From Armatimonadota bacterium (GTDB taxonomy: Bacteria; Armatimonadota; UBA5829; DTJY01): a stretch of DNA of 64,000 bases. The notes under the pieces are model-generated. The model saw only the letters and a list, made by a program, of their open reading frames with translations. It was not told the DNA's origin and did not search any database. Both the position numbers and the translations under genes were made by a program. The DNA lies in NCBI GenBank assembly GCA_023511795.1, contig JAIMAU010000004.1, positions 1 through 64,000 on the forward strand, given 5' to 3'. This document shows, one piece after another, positions 17,722-26,527 of the stretch (position 1 is the first letter of the stretch; each line of letters starts with the position of its first letter).

Positions 17722-18822
17722 TTATTCCTTCCGCCTGGCAAGGATGGTATTTGCTTCTTCTTCGAACTGCTCAATCTGTTCCTTAGAATCCAACACGCCA
17801 ATTTCTAAGTGATACTCACGTACTTCGCCCGGTTGGAGAAATTGAAGAGTCCCGCGCTCACGCTCTTTAGCACGCCCTTCCACTGCGCAGTTTGCAGGTT
17901 CAAGCCCTACGACATACGTATCTTCGGCATTCATTTTCCATTCAGCAAACTTTGGAAGTTCACGCTTAAAGTATCTGACATAAACACCAAACCCACGTCC
18001 TCCATCAAAGTTTGGATTGACCAAAGCAACACCAACAGTTCCGTCAGCTCCCTCAGCTATATCAAGGTAGTATACCCGCTCCTTGAAACCTGGAGTGGGA
18101 GGAGGAAAACTTGCGTAAAGTTCCTTCTCCACCTCTGCATCAGCATCTCTAGGTTGGTAACTTATAACCGGTGCAATCAACTTGCTACCCCCATCAACAA
18201 CGGGGAAACCGAGGTTTATATGATAAAGCATCATGTGTTCAGTCTTTTGATGGCCAAGATTACGTACCATATCATGAATTCTGAGTCTAGATTCGCCCAA
18301 AACAGCAGATATTCTGCGCATCATCTCGATATTTTCACCAAACACCGAGGTTTCACGAACCCGGCCTTGAACCCATATAATATAATCATCACCATTCCAT
18401 TCGCCGTCGGCATATACATTAGATGCTGGAATATTTGATACGCGGCCATGGAGACCAAGCGGCTTACCCTTGTCAACGCAAGGAGCACCCGCGTATGTTA
18501 ACCCACACGTGACAACCAAACCACCATAGAAACTCCTAAGCCATCCGAAGCCAGGCTCTTCAAAGTAGGCTGGTGAAGTGTCGCCCGTGGACGATCTCCA
18601 AGCAAGAGGCCTCCCTTTGTACTCGGCAGTCGAGATATCCAATCCTCTGTCTACAAGCACGTTGAAGTTGAATCCTGTGCCAGTTCGAAACTCAACCGCT
18701 CGAACGCCACGTTCGGCACCATCATTTAGCACAATAGAGCGCACTCCACCAATTTGTGAGATATCACCAACTCTTACAAGCAACTGCTCGCGGGTATATT
18801 CGGTTCCAAAGAGCTTTGCCAT
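17722..18822 (-). CDS. DUF4432 aldose-1-epimerase-like protein
   Basis: A 366-residue galactose-mutarotase-fold protein of the DUF4432 family. RAVEFRTGTGFNFNVLVDRG and LDISTAEYKGRPLAW near the N-terminus, LVVTCGLTYAGAP, and the central GLHGRVSNIPA are its conserved blocks. YHINLGFPVVDGGSKL and VGLEPANCAVEGR follow in the second half. Relatives are thought to act on sugars or sugar acids, but no reaction is established. AGGAGG nine bases before the ATG supports the start. It lies 36 bases after the LolA-like gene and could share its transcript. Confidence 0.85.
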   Translation of the reverse strand: MAKLFGTEYTREQLLVRVGDISQIGGVRSIVLNDGAERGVRAVEFRTGTGFNFNVLVDRGLDISTAEYKGRPLAWRSSTGDTSPAYFEEPGFGWLRSFYGGLVVTCGLTYAGAPCVDKGKPLGLHGRVSNIPASNVYADGEWNGDDYIIWVQGRVRETSVFGENIEMMRRISAVLGESRLRIHDMVRNLGHQKTEHMMLYHINLGFPVVDGGSKLIAPVISYQPRDADAEVEKELYASFPPPTPGFKERVYYLDIAEGADGTVGVALVNPNFDGGRGFGVYVRYFKRELPKFAEWKMNAEDTYVVGLEPANCAVEGRAKERERGTLQFLQPGEVREYHLEIGVLDSKEQIEQFEEEANTILARRKE

Positions 18823-18858
18823 TCCTTAATACCTCCTGCCTCTTAAGGTTATTATAGC

Positions 18859-19494
18859 CTACTTCTTTGAGCCAGACTTAGGCGCAGCTTTAGGTTGTGC
18901 CTTGACCTCTATGATTTTCGTCCCCTTGGGCAGCGTGAACTTATCGTCCGAGACGCTTGCGTTGAGTCTGATTGTCTTTATCTCCCGCACTTCTGAATAA
19001 CCATTTGCTGCCGTCACGCTCTGCTTCAAGACGATTGGAAGTTTAGGGTCGACACACATCCAAGCTTTCCCGGTGGCTTTTTTGTCTGGAGAAGTCAAGG
19101 TGTAGACTTCGCACTTATATCCCCTTATTGTTTCCGTCCCTGTTTTTTTCGCCCCTTTAACTTTCTTCATTCTGTCCGCTTGCTGAACTAGAATCTCAAT
19201 TATACTTGGCGTGTTCACTTTACTTTTTGCAGCTTTCTTTTCAAGAGGAGAATATGTGTATATTGCATCGCCGGTACCAATAGTTATCATCAATCTGTCG
19301 CCAACTAACGTTTCCATCCGCCACCTTTTGTCCTTCCAATAGAGCTTGCTATTTTGAGACTTAGAGACCCCAGCGTTTGTAATAGTCCCTGTTTGCTCCA
19401 TATAGCCAGACTTCGCATACGTAGCCGCCTCAGCAGTCTGCAATACCAGCACTAGCAACCCAGCCAAAACCACCAGCAGTCTTACTGTTTTCAT
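18859..19494 (-). CDS. Secreted LolA/DUF4412-like protein
   Basis: A 211-residue protein with a signal peptide (MKTVRLLVVLAGLLVLVLQ, cleavage near AEAA). The mature part resembles the LolA/LppX or DUF4412 fold: KLYWKDKRWRMETLVGDRLM, TGDAIYTYSPLEKKA, RGYKCEVYTLTSPDKKATGK and AWMCVDPKLPIVLKQS. It ends in a lysine- and alanine-rich tail. Members bind lipids or are of unknown envelope function, so a periplasmic role fits but is not proven. The ATG directly follows the stop of the DUF2007 gene. Confidence 0.78.
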   Translation of the reverse strand: MKTVRLLVVLAGLLVLVLQTAEAATYAKSGYMEQTGTITNAGVSKSQNSKLYWKDKRWRMETLVGDRLMITIGTGDAIYTYSPLEKKAAKSKVNTPSIIEILVQQADRMKKVKGAKKTGTETIRGYKCEVYTLTSPDKKATGKAWMCVDPKLPIVLKQSVTAANGYSEVREIKTIRLNASVSDDKFTLPKGTKIIEVKAQPKAAPKSGSKK

Positions 19495-19749
19495 TTACTC
19501 TTCCTCCTCTAAAATCTTTGAGCCATTTTCATATGCCTCAAGAACCTTCTTTGCTCTTTCCGCCTCCTCTTCCGGCACCAAAATATCGCCCCAAAAGCCT
19601 TCTGCAGGTTTCATAATGCTATCCATCCAAGGTACCTGGTGCGAATGGATGATTACGTCGATATCTTCTGCTTCTAGAATGCCCTTAATCAAATTCGCCG
19701 TCAATTCGTCTGGCGCTTGGAAAACCGAAACATAACCTTCATGATTCAT
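19495..19749 (-). CDS. DUF2007-type small protein
   Basis: An 84-residue protein. VSVFQAPDELTANLIKGIL, followed by EDIDVIIHSHQVPW and DILVPEEEAERAKKVLEAY, is the DUF2007 pattern (putative signal-transducing or stress-related, PII-like fold). ATG at 19749 is chosen because AAAGGAG lies six bases upstream. A frame starting at 19779 would run into the thioesterase gene. Its partner and effect are unknown. Confidence 0.82.
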   Translation of the reverse strand: MNHEGYVSVFQAPDELTANLIKGILEAEDIDVIIHSHQVPWMDSIMKPAEGFWGDILVPEEEAERAKKVLEAYENGSKILEEEE

Positions 19750-19768
19750 GAATTTCTCCTTTGATAAT

Positions 19769-20158
19769 TTAAACTTCAAGCATTCGAGCCTTAGCCACCG
19801 CTATCACATCGCCCCAACTGTTCCGCGCCTCTGCCGAGCACTCCAGCAAACGGCCCTTTTTAGAACTTATCCGGCCGGCTACAATAAGCTCTTTGCCAGT
19901 TGGCGCCGGCTTTCGAAGCTTAATGTTTATCTCAGCGGTTACCGCCCTGTAGCCCTTAACATATACATATCTTGCCATCACCTCGTCTAGCACTGTTGAG
20001 ATTATACCGCCGTGGGTAATTCCAACAAAACCTTGATGCTCCTGGCTAGGGGTGAAGCGAGTAATGTATTCTCCATCCTTTTCGGCAAATTGAAGCTTAA
20101 GTCCTATGGGATTCAAAGGTCCGCATGCAAAACATCTTCCGTCATCACGCAGTTCCAA
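19769..20158 (-). CDS. PaaI-family (hotdog-fold) thioesterase
   Basis: About 129 residues from a TTG start, giving the classic N-terminus MELRDDGRCFACGPLNPIGL. GITHGGIISTVLDEVMARY contains the HGG and acidic residues of the acyl-CoA thioesterase site. KLRKPAPTGKELIVAGRI and GRLLECSAEARN complete the hotdog fold. TTG at 20158 has GGGAGG exactly six bases upstream, inside the end of the endonuclease III gene, giving a 14-base overlap. The 34-residue longer frame starting at 20260 is unlike the family. The substrate is unknown. Confidence 0.85.
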   Translation of the reverse strand: MELRDDGRCFACGPLNPIGLKLQFAEKDGEYITRFTPSQEHQGFVGITHGGIISTVLDEVMARYVYVKGYRAVTAEINIKLRKPAPTGKELIVAGRISSKKGRLLECSAEARNSWGDVIAVAKARMLEV

Positions 20159-20825
20159 TTGATTCCTCCCATTGTAGGCGCCTATTCCCATACTCACACT
20201 TTGGAAGCAAACAACAAGTCCAACACATAGGACTTTGTGCCTTGCAAACTTTCCTACCATGCATCACCATATTAACGTGAAATGAGTAGACGTCCTCGTT
20301 TTTCAGCATTCCTTGCAAAATTCCATGTGCTGCTTCGGCGCTCACGTCGGAGCCTATTAGTCCCAGGCGCTTCGAAACTCGATGGATATGTGTGTCAACT
20401 GGAAGCACCGGACGGCAAAGGGAAAACATGAGAACGCAAGATGCTGTCTTTATTCCAATTCCCTCAAACCTCATTAGACAATTGCGCGCCTCTTCATCAG
20501 TCATATTCGCCAGAAAATCTAATGATAATTCACCATAAATATCAAAGATTTCGTTAAGAATTCTCTTAATGCGTGATGCTTTTATCTTCGATAGACCACC
20601 AACGCGGATTGCCTCTTCGATATCTGCCACCGGAGCTTTACGCACGTCATCCCAGGACTTGAACTTCTCTTGTAGATTGTTGAATGCCCTAGTATAATTT
20701 GCCGCTGATGTGTTCTGGGAAAGTATTGTAAATATTAGCTCCTCGAGTGGGTCGCGCCTAGGTTTGCACTCAGGTCTCCCGTAGGTCTTCTCAAGTAATG
20801 TACAAATTTGTCTAATCTTTTCCAT
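20145..20825 (-). CDS. nth: Endonuclease III-type DNA glycosylase/AP lyase
   Basis: A 226-residue HhH-GPD protein. IFTILSQNTSAANYTRAFNN is the N-terminal signature. GIGIKTASCVLMF holds the helix-hairpin-helix and catalytic lysine, and PVDTHIHRVSKRLGL holds the catalytic aspartate. The 4Fe-4S loop reads C-x6-C-x2-C-x5-C between CKAQSPMC and PKC. It removes oxidised pyrimidines in base excision repair. ATG at 20825 begins a short minus-strand operon with the thioesterase, DUF2007 and LolA-like genes. Confidence 0.92.
   Translation of the reverse strand: MEKIRQICTLLEKTYGRPECKPRRDPLEELIFTILSQNTSAANYTRAFNNLQEKFKSWDDVRKAPVADIEEAIRVGGLSKIKASRIKRILNEIFDIYGELSLDFLANMTDEEARNCLMRFEGIGIKTASCVLMFSLCRPVLPVDTHIHRVSKRLGLIGSDVSAEAAHGILQGMLKNEDVYSFHVNMVMHGRKVCKAQSPMCWTCCLLPKCEYGNRRLQWEESIGTA
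20165..20170 (-). promoter_or_regulatory. Shine-Dalgarno GGGAGG deciding a TTG start
   Basis: On the minus strand GGGAGG lies within the last codons of the endonuclease III gene and six bases before TTG at 20158. It defines the thioesterase start better than the upstream in-frame codons do. Confidence 0.7.
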
Positions 20826-20908
20826 TAGCCAAGAAAGAGTATATCACAGTAAGAGAGCACCCGCAATGCGAAGACACTATTGGCTCATAAAACGAAGTTA
20901 TTAATATT

Positions 20909-22237
20909 TCAGAAAACACCATAAATCTCGGGTAATAACGGCATGATGCACGCTACAAGAGCATAAAATGCAAGAGAAAGCATGCATACAATGACGAAAC
21001 TAGGCGCGAATTTTCTAACGCTTGATGGAAAAACCTGCCGAATGCCAAGAACCCAAAACAGCGATATTGGTATCAGAGCGGGGTATAAGTATCTTCCTTG
21101 TGCCTGAAAGTATTCGAAATTGAATATAATGAAAGCAACTAATACAAGTAACAGTGTAGCACCATAGAGCATTAAAGTGTATTTAATTACCTGCGACGTC
21201 CTAACCTCTTCCCGCCCTTTTATGCAGCAGGAAATGGCTGGTGCAAGCGCAATACCTGATGCCAAAGTTGCCAAACCCAAGAAAAAATAGGTCCAGGTTG
21301 CCATAAAAACCCTCATATGCCCGAAAACGCCCCAAAAGCTCGCAAAAGTCCAACCACAAACAAGCAAAACATAATTCCCAAGGGACAGTCCTCGCCCGCG
21401 GAGCCAATACTGCGGCCGAGCGGTTTGCTCAAACGCTTTTGCAAACTCTGATACACCAAAAAAATCGCCATAAAGGAGTTTATTCCGAAGAAGCCACCAG
21501 CCTCCGATGATAAGACTAACGCCAAATATGCCAGCCAATTGCCACATTATATGAGAATCTTTCTCGAGACGCCAGGCAAAGATATATGCAAGAACCACAA
21601 GCGGAAAGAGAATAACACATGTTGTTTTGGTCAACAAACCTAGTCCCAGGACACACCCAAGCAGGAGTATGTTTCGTGACGTCGAGCCTGCCGTTAACAT
21701 GCGTGTCATTAAAAGCGACCCAACACCAAACAACAACTCTGTCAGCATATCATTGCTCACCGAGACACTCAATGTTAAATGCATCGGGAGAAACGCAACA
21801 AATCCAGCGCATGCGATTGAAAGCCCTTCATCTTCGGGGAACAGCATTTTCACAACACTATAGGTTACCCAAATTGAAAAAGCACCCAGAATGAGTGACA
21901 ATAGGCGGACCGCCTCAACAGGATTCTCGCTTCCAAATGACTTTGCCATCTGATAAAATAGCACGCCAAGCAAATAGTACAGAGGCGGTTGGTGTGCTTC
22001 GTAATTTTCCCGGTCAGCCGCACTAAAAACAGGCAACCTACGATCAGCAACTATGCTTTGAATGTAAGCGCCATGCGCCTTTTCGTCAGGAGAAGCTCCA
22101 AAAGGTGTGTAATACCAATACAACGCTCCTAGAACAATGTGAAGTATGACTACACCACCGAGGTATAAATGCCATTTGCCTCTTCTAGTCGAATTCGTCT
22201 CAAAAGTTCTCTTGTTGCGTTGCTTTTGCCCTCTCAT
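20909..22237 (-). CDS. Multi-pass membrane glycosyltransferase (GT39/ArnT/DUF2142-like)
   Basis: A 442-residue protein with a basic cytoplasmic N-terminus and about ten hydrophobic segments. GASPDEKAHGAYIQSI after the first helix has the acidic pair of polyprenyl-phosphate-sugar dependent GT-C transferases. EAHQPPLYYLLGVLFYQ is the common H-x-P-P-L-Y-Y motif. It would transfer a sugar from a polyprenyl carrier on the periplasmic side. The ATG overlaps the stop of the upstream membrane-protein gene (ATGA). The acceptor is unknown; lipid A/core or a surface glycan is an inference from kdsC/kdsD upstream. Confidence 0.78.
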   Translation of the reverse strand: MRGQKQRNKRTFETNSTRRGKWHLYLGGVVILHIVLGALYWYYTPFGASPDEKAHGAYIQSIVADRRLPVFSAADRENYEAHQPPLYYLLGVLFYQMAKSFGSENPVEAVRLLSLILGAFSIWVTYSVVKMLFPEDEGLSIACAGFVAFLPMHLTLSVSVSNDMLTELLFGVGSLLMTRMLTAGSTSRNILLLGCVLGLGLLTKTTCVILFPLVVLAYIFAWRLEKDSHIMWQLAGIFGVSLIIGGWWLLRNKLLYGDFFGVSEFAKAFEQTARPQYWLRGRGLSLGNYVLLVCGWTFASFWGVFGHMRVFMATWTYFFLGLATLASGIALAPAISCCIKGREEVRTSQVIKYTLMLYGATLLLVLVAFIIFNFEYFQAQGRYLYPALIPISLFWVLGIRQVFPSSVRKFAPSFVIVCMLSLAFYALVACIMPLLPEIYGVF

Positions 22238-24099
22238 TTTATCTCATAAACGCTGACGCCGTTTGAGGAAAAGGCCTCAGCTAAACGTCCAGACCCAATC
22301 GCTTGCAATATAAGTTTTTGGTAACTCGCCTTCGAACCCAAGGAGGAAAAACGCCAATTAATGAGAGCATGTGTGAAGCCTTGACTACGTAGCCAATCAA
22401 CAAGCTGGTCTCCTGTTTTGAAAGTTCTATAGGGAATCATCTCGTGATGGCCAGGATTGCCCCAAATATATGTCCGGTCAAGGTAGAAACCCCGAACCTC
22501 ATCATATAATATGATCTTTGAATTCCTTGGCGTTGAAGTATTGATGAAGTTTTCCGCATCATATACATCAAGACTTCGAGATAGGTATTCTTCAAACGGT
22601 TCCAATCCAAAAACCACTGGACCACACCAATAACCCATGACAGCAGCCGGATATAAGCCTACCAATATGCAACCTGCAACAAACATATTGACAATATGTC
22701 TGGTTATTTTCCAATCAGTGTTTGCTTTTGCTACTGCAGCACCAACAGCAATGCTCAAGAGCGGAAGTATGCCCATCATGTACCGTGCACTTTGCATTAG
22801 GAAAAACCATGCAATTATAAACGCTCCAGCAACAAGTTGTAGTTTGATTGCAACTTTGCTTATGTTTCTTTGAAATACTTGAACACCAAGTATTCCTAGA
22901 AATGCTGGACCGATTATTCCAAGTAACACAGGGGCACCCTTATCATAGAACTTACTTCCATGCATCGTGATATTCCAGGGAAGGAGAACAAAATCAAGCA
23001 GACCGCGTCCCATTCCAAACTCAAGCTGTGCCTGCCGATAGCTTTGAGCCGCCTCCGCACTCCAGTATTTCCCACCAAAAATGTTGTAGAGAAACGGATA
23101 GACCGGATTGCCAGTATATATGAAAGTCTTGATGTACCATGGCGCAGCTATTAAAAGCAAAACTGCACCTAAAATAGATGCTGATTTTATTCCTTCGGAT
23201 ATCCCTTTCATTCTACACGCAGATACAAACACCCAAAGGCATAATGCAAGAACCGGCACCACCGCCAGGACTTTAGTACCTAATGCAAATCCGCCCATAA
23301 TTCCACCCAGAATCAGCCAGCCGCGTTCAAATTTCGCTTCCCAATTCACCACGCAATAGGTCGCCAAGAGCACATATAGCGCAGTCGAAAGGTCAGAATA
23401 TGCAATCCCTGCTTCCCAAATGCAAAGGGGCACGCTCATGAAAACTAATACCCCCACGAAACCGGCCACCGAATTGATATATTTGCGTCCCAGCGAGAAT
23501 ATCCCAACGGCTGTTGTAATATACATGGCAAAGTGGAAAAGCTTTGCAACACCTATGTCTCCCAATGCTAAACCAATTGTGTAGAGCATCTCGATAAGAA
23601 ACGGAAAGTTCGAGTGGGAAATGAACGGAATATAGTAGATCTTGTGGGCCTTAAGGTACATTTTTGGAACAGCAAGATGATATGCTAAGCCGTCCCAATC
23701 GCTGAAGGCTGGCGGTGCTAAAGCTGAAATTAGCACAAAACCACCCATGAGAACAACAGCAATTAGAATGAGCACATATAGGGCGCTTATTTTCTTCCCC
23801 GACATTCGCAACTGGTTATAAATGATGCGTATAAATGCTCCCATTTCTTTTATGGAAGCGACTGCTAATATCAGAAGCAAAGTGACTAGCACCCAGGCAT
23901 ACAAAATATTTGCAAGGCCAACTGCCAACACCAAATATGCCAAAACTCCCAACCCCAAACCAGTAGCGAAAATAGAACACTCTAGGTCATCAGAAGCCTT
24001 AATGCCCAAATGTTTTAAAAGCATTCGACCAAACGAGATGGCGATTAATAAAATTACAATTGATATTGGGAGTGCAGTCAACAAAATCTTAAACTCCAC
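22234..24099 (-). CDS. Large multi-pass GT39-like membrane protein
   Basis: A 621-residue protein with more than ten hydrophobic segments. A periplasmic loop after the third helix carries SDWDGLAYHLAVPKMYLKAH, the acidic-residue loop of GT-C enzymes, followed by HSNFPFLIEMLY. The C-terminal region FINTSTPRNSKIILYDE is soluble and probably periplasmic, as in PMT-like proteins. It starts at GTG (24099), 15 bases after the metallophosphatase gene, with AAGGAGG eleven bases upstream. It probably cooperates with the next GT-C protein in envelope glycan assembly. Confidence 0.75.
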   Translation of the reverse strand: MEFKILLTALPISIVILLIAISFGRMLLKHLGIKASDDLECSIFATGLGLGVLAYLVLAVGLANILYAWVLVTLLLILAVASIKEMGAFIRIIYNQLRMSGKKISALYVLILIAVVLMGGFVLISALAPPAFSDWDGLAYHLAVPKMYLKAHKIYYIPFISHSNFPFLIEMLYTIGLALGDIGVAKLFHFAMYITTAVGIFSLGRKYINSVAGFVGVLVFMSVPLCIWEAGIAYSDLSTALYVLLATYCVVNWEAKFERGWLILGGIMGGFALGTKVLAVVPVLALCLWVFVSACRMKGISEGIKSASILGAVLLLIAAPWYIKTFIYTGNPVYPFLYNIFGGKYWSAEAAQSYRQAQLEFGMGRGLLDFVLLPWNITMHGSKFYDKGAPVLLGIIGPAFLGILGVQVFQRNISKVAIKLQLVAGAFIIAWFFLMQSARYMMGILPLLSIAVGAAVAKANTDWKITRHIVNMFVAGCILVGLYPAAVMGYWCGPVVFGLEPFEEYLSRSLDVYDAENFINTSTPRNSKIILYDEVRGFYLDRTYIWGNPGHHEMIPYRTFKTGDQLVDWLRSQGFTHALINWRFSSLGSKASYQKLILQAIGSGRLAEAFSSNGVSVYEIK

Positions 24100-24114
24100 T
24101 AAATAGGCGCCTCC

Positions 24115-24852
24115 TTAGCTACTCAGGTCAACCAGCGTATTTGATATCTCAACCCCTTTTCGCTCAATTATCAACTCAGCTTTGCCAAGATACTGGCCCC
24201 ACCATCCTGAATGGAGAATTTTCGTGTTTCCAATGACAACCGGCTCGGTTGACGCAATATGTGTGTGGCCGCCGATTATAAGATCAATGCCTTGCGTCTC
24301 CAGAGCAATTTCCTTATCAACCTTGATTCCAACATGTGTTAGCGCAATCACGACATCTGCATTCGCTCGAAGAACGGGCACTATCTCCATACTTACCTTT
24401 ACGGGGTCTTCAAACCAATATGGACTAACTAACCTAGCTAACATCTGGCGAGTAATCATTGGCACAGTCAAGCCGAATATTGCCACCTTTAGCCCTGCAG
24501 ACTCCAAGATGGCACTTGGGAGAATCATTGGTTTACACAAACTACCTTTGCACCTTAGATTAGCACTGAGAATGGGAAACTGAGCAAGCGATACTTTCGA
24601 CTTAAAGCCATACTGAAGAAAATGGAACTCGCGGTTTCCTAGCGCCATTGCGTCATATCCTATTTCACTCATTCTAGCCAAAATGGGTTCACCGCCAGGT
24701 CGCCAATAGATATTACCTGAGGAAACAGCATCACCTGCGTCGAAGAGGAGGCAGTTGCCGCACGCGGCCTTCTCCGCTTTTATTCGCTCAGCCACATTCG
24801 GACGGAGCTTGCCATGAAGGTCACCTGTGTAAAGGATAGTGATATTTGGCAT
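24115..24852 (-). CDS. Metallophosphatase (5'-nucleotidase N-domain type) with altered motif III
   Basis: A 245-residue calcineurin-like protein. Motif I is LYTGDLHGKLRP, motif II LLFDAGDAVSSG, motif IV ALTHVGIKVD and motif V IIGGHTHI. Motif III reads ALGNREFHF, where the usual GNHE histidine is arginine. It lacks the C-terminal domain of full 5'-nucleotidases/UDP-sugar hydrolases and has no signal peptide. It lies directly between kdsC and the membrane glycosyltransferases, with no spacing from kdsC, so a nucleotide-sugar or lipid-carrier phosphate could be the substrate (inference). Confidence 0.82.
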   Translation of the reverse strand: MPNITILYTGDLHGKLRPNVAERIKAEKAACGNCLLFDAGDAVSSGNIYWRPGGEPILARMSEIGYDAMALGNREFHFLQYGFKSKVSLAQFPILSANLRCKGSLCKPMILPSAILESAGLKVAIFGLTVPMITRQMLARLVSPYWFEDPVKVSMEIVPVLRANADVVIALTHVGIKVDKEIALETQGIDLIIGGHTHIASTEPVVIGNTKILHSGWWGQYLGKAELIIERKGVEISNTLVDLSS

Positions 24853-25395
24853 TTAGGCCTTTCCGGCACTCTCAAGCTCACGAAGATAGCATTCGACCGC
24901 AGAGGACCATTTACCCTGAGCCTTAAGGATCATCTCGATTACCTCGCGGATGGCGCCATTTCCACCTGAGCAATTTGTAATTATATCTGCATGTGCTTTT
25001 AAATCATCGGATGCATTCGAAACCGCAATCCTCAACCCGCTTTCTCGAAAAGCCGGAATATCGTTAATATCATCCCCAACGAAGGCGATTTCATCAGCTG
25101 AAAGGTTGAATTTAGAACGCAAGTTTCGAATGGCAGTGCCTTTGTCTTGGCACCCATCACACAGAGCGGTTACTTTGAGTTCCTTCGCCCTACGGGCAAC
25201 CGCACCGGATTTCCTACCGGTAACAAATGCCGTAAGGAGACCAGCATGCCCTGCGACTGTGATTCCGAGACCATCCATGATGTTGAAGACTTTGTATTCG
25301 GCACCGTCGTCTTCATAAATAACGTCACCTTTCGTTAGAACCCCATCAACATCCATTGCCAATAGCTTTATTCGAAGCAATCTTTCTTCAACCAT
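24853..25395 (-). CDS. kdsC: Kdo-8-phosphate phosphatase (KdsC, HAD)
   Basis: A 180-residue HAD subfamily III phosphatase. LLAMDVDGVLTKGDVIY contains the catalytic DxD, FVTGRKSGAVARRAKEL is motif II, DKGTAIRNL supplies the lysine, and EIAFVGDDINDIPAF is motif IV. The lack of a cap domain and the length match KdsC, which releases Kdo from Kdo-8-phosphate. The start overlaps the kdsD stop (TAATG). The C-terminal extension after AIREVIEMIL is longer than in E. coli KdsC. The other Kdo genes are not in the window. Confidence 0.9.
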   Translation of the reverse strand: MVEERLLRIKLLAMDVDGVLTKGDVIYEDDGAEYKVFNIMDGLGITVAGHAGLLTAFVTGRKSGAVARRAKELKVTALCDGCQDKGTAIRNLRSKFNLSADEIAFVGDDINDIPAFRESGLRIAVSNASDDLKAHADIITNCSGGNGAIREVIEMILKAQGKWSSAVECYLRELESAGKA

Positions 25396-26363
25396 TATAC
25401 TATACCAGCCTTAAAAAGGTCCTTTAACATCAGCATACCGATTGGCCTATGCTCGTCATCAAGTACTGGCAACTCACCTATCTTGAAAACTTCCAGGATA
25501 TGCATTCCTTCGGTAGCAAGTTGATTGGGTCTTACAAATTTTGGGTTTACAGTCATAATCTCAGACGCTCGCTTGTAAAGGCAGCGTTCATCTGCAAGCA
25601 TATGCCTACGAACGTCACCATCAGTTATGATTCCAACTAAACGACGCTCGCCGTCTACAACTGCCGCCGCACCTGCCCCTGCGCGAGTAATCGCAAACAG
25701 GACATCACGAACCAAGTCATCCTCTGAAACTATAGCCACACGGTCGTCGGTGCGCATGACATCGCAAACGCGGAGCGTAAGCCTGCGCCCAAGCGTTCCA
25801 CCCGGATGAAAGAGAGCATAATCCTCCGCCGTGAATTTTCGCGCTTCCATTGCAGCTAGCGCAATTGCATCTCCAAGAGCTAGCATAGCGCTAGTGCTTG
25901 CTGTTGGCGCTAAACCCAACGGACATGCTTCGCGCTCGACGGAGGCATCAAGGACGACATCGCTATTTGCAGCCAGTGCCGAGTCTTTTTTACCCACTAT
26001 GCTGATTAGCTTTGCGCCAATTCGCTTGATTATAGGAACTATGGACATAATTTCTTCAGTTTCGCCGCTGTTTGAGAAAGCGATTACCACATCCTGGCCA
26101 GTAACCATACCTAGATCGCCGTGGACTCCCTCGGCAGGATGTAGAAACAATGCTGGGCTTCCTGTGCTTGAAAGTGTTCCAGCGACTTTTCTTGCAATTG
26201 CGCCAGATTTTCCCATACCCGTAACGACAACTCGCCCTTTACACTTTAGAATCAACTCGACAGCATCCACAAAACTTTTGTCCAGTCTGTCTCTTAACGC
26301 AAGGATTGCGTTTGCCTCAATTTCAAGAACATTCTTTGCTCGCTCAAGCATTCGAGCCTCCAT
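25395..26363 (-). CDS. kdsD: Arabinose-5-phosphate isomerase (KdsD/KpsF)
   Basis: A 322-residue SIS plus tandem CBS protein. VVVTGMGKSGAIARKVAGTL and IAFSNSGETEEIMSIVP form the sugar-phosphate site, and ALFLHPAEGVHGDLGMV carries the conserved histidines. Two CBS domains follow (RVCDVMRTDDRVAIV and ASEIMTVNPKFVRPNQ). It converts ribulose-5-P to arabinose-5-P, the first step to Kdo. With kdsC next to it, the cell probably makes Kdo-containing LPS or capsule. A sigma-70-like promoter lies upstream. It is the first gene of the operon that ends at 20909. Confidence 0.93.
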   Translation of the reverse strand: MEARMLERAKNVLEIEANAILALRDRLDKSFVDAVELILKCKGRVVVTGMGKSGAIARKVAGTLSSTGSPALFLHPAEGVHGDLGMVTGQDVVIAFSNSGETEEIMSIVPIIKRIGAKLISIVGKKDSALAANSDVVLDASVEREACPLGLAPTASTSAMLALGDAIALAAMEARKFTAEDYALFHPGGTLGRRLTLRVCDVMRTDDRVAIVSEDDLVRDVLFAITRAGAGAAAVVDGERRLVGIITDGDVRRHMLADERCLYKRASEIMTVNPKFVRPNQLATEGMHILEVFKIGELPVLDDEHRPIGMLMLKDLFKAGIV

Positions 26364-26393
26364 TAGTAGCCTTTGTCCTTTCTAGTTGTTAGA

Positions 26394-26422
26394 ATTATAC
26401 CAATGCGGCGCACTACCCGCAA
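26394..26422 (-). promoter_or_regulatory. Sigma-70-like promoter for kdsD
   Basis: On the minus strand TTGCGG is followed after 17 bases by a perfect TATAAT, ending 31 bases before the kdsD ATG. Confidence 0.55.
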
Positions 26423-26527
26423 CAAACATTGGACTATATCCTAAGCAGACTTTTAAATTGCTAGAAAAGGGTTTACCAAGTGTTTGGTTTAATATTTCAG
26501 ATGTCAGGAATTTTAGAGGAGGTAGTT

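Noticed and set aside
17809-18438. 209-residue plus-strand frame opposite the DUF4432 gene
   Set aside because: It is antisense to a conserved protein-coding gene and has no recognisable motif or ribosome site.
25831-26385. 184-residue plus-strand frame opposite kdsD
   Set aside because: Antisense to conserved SIS/CBS sequence; low-complexity Ser/Ala composition typical of a shadow frame.
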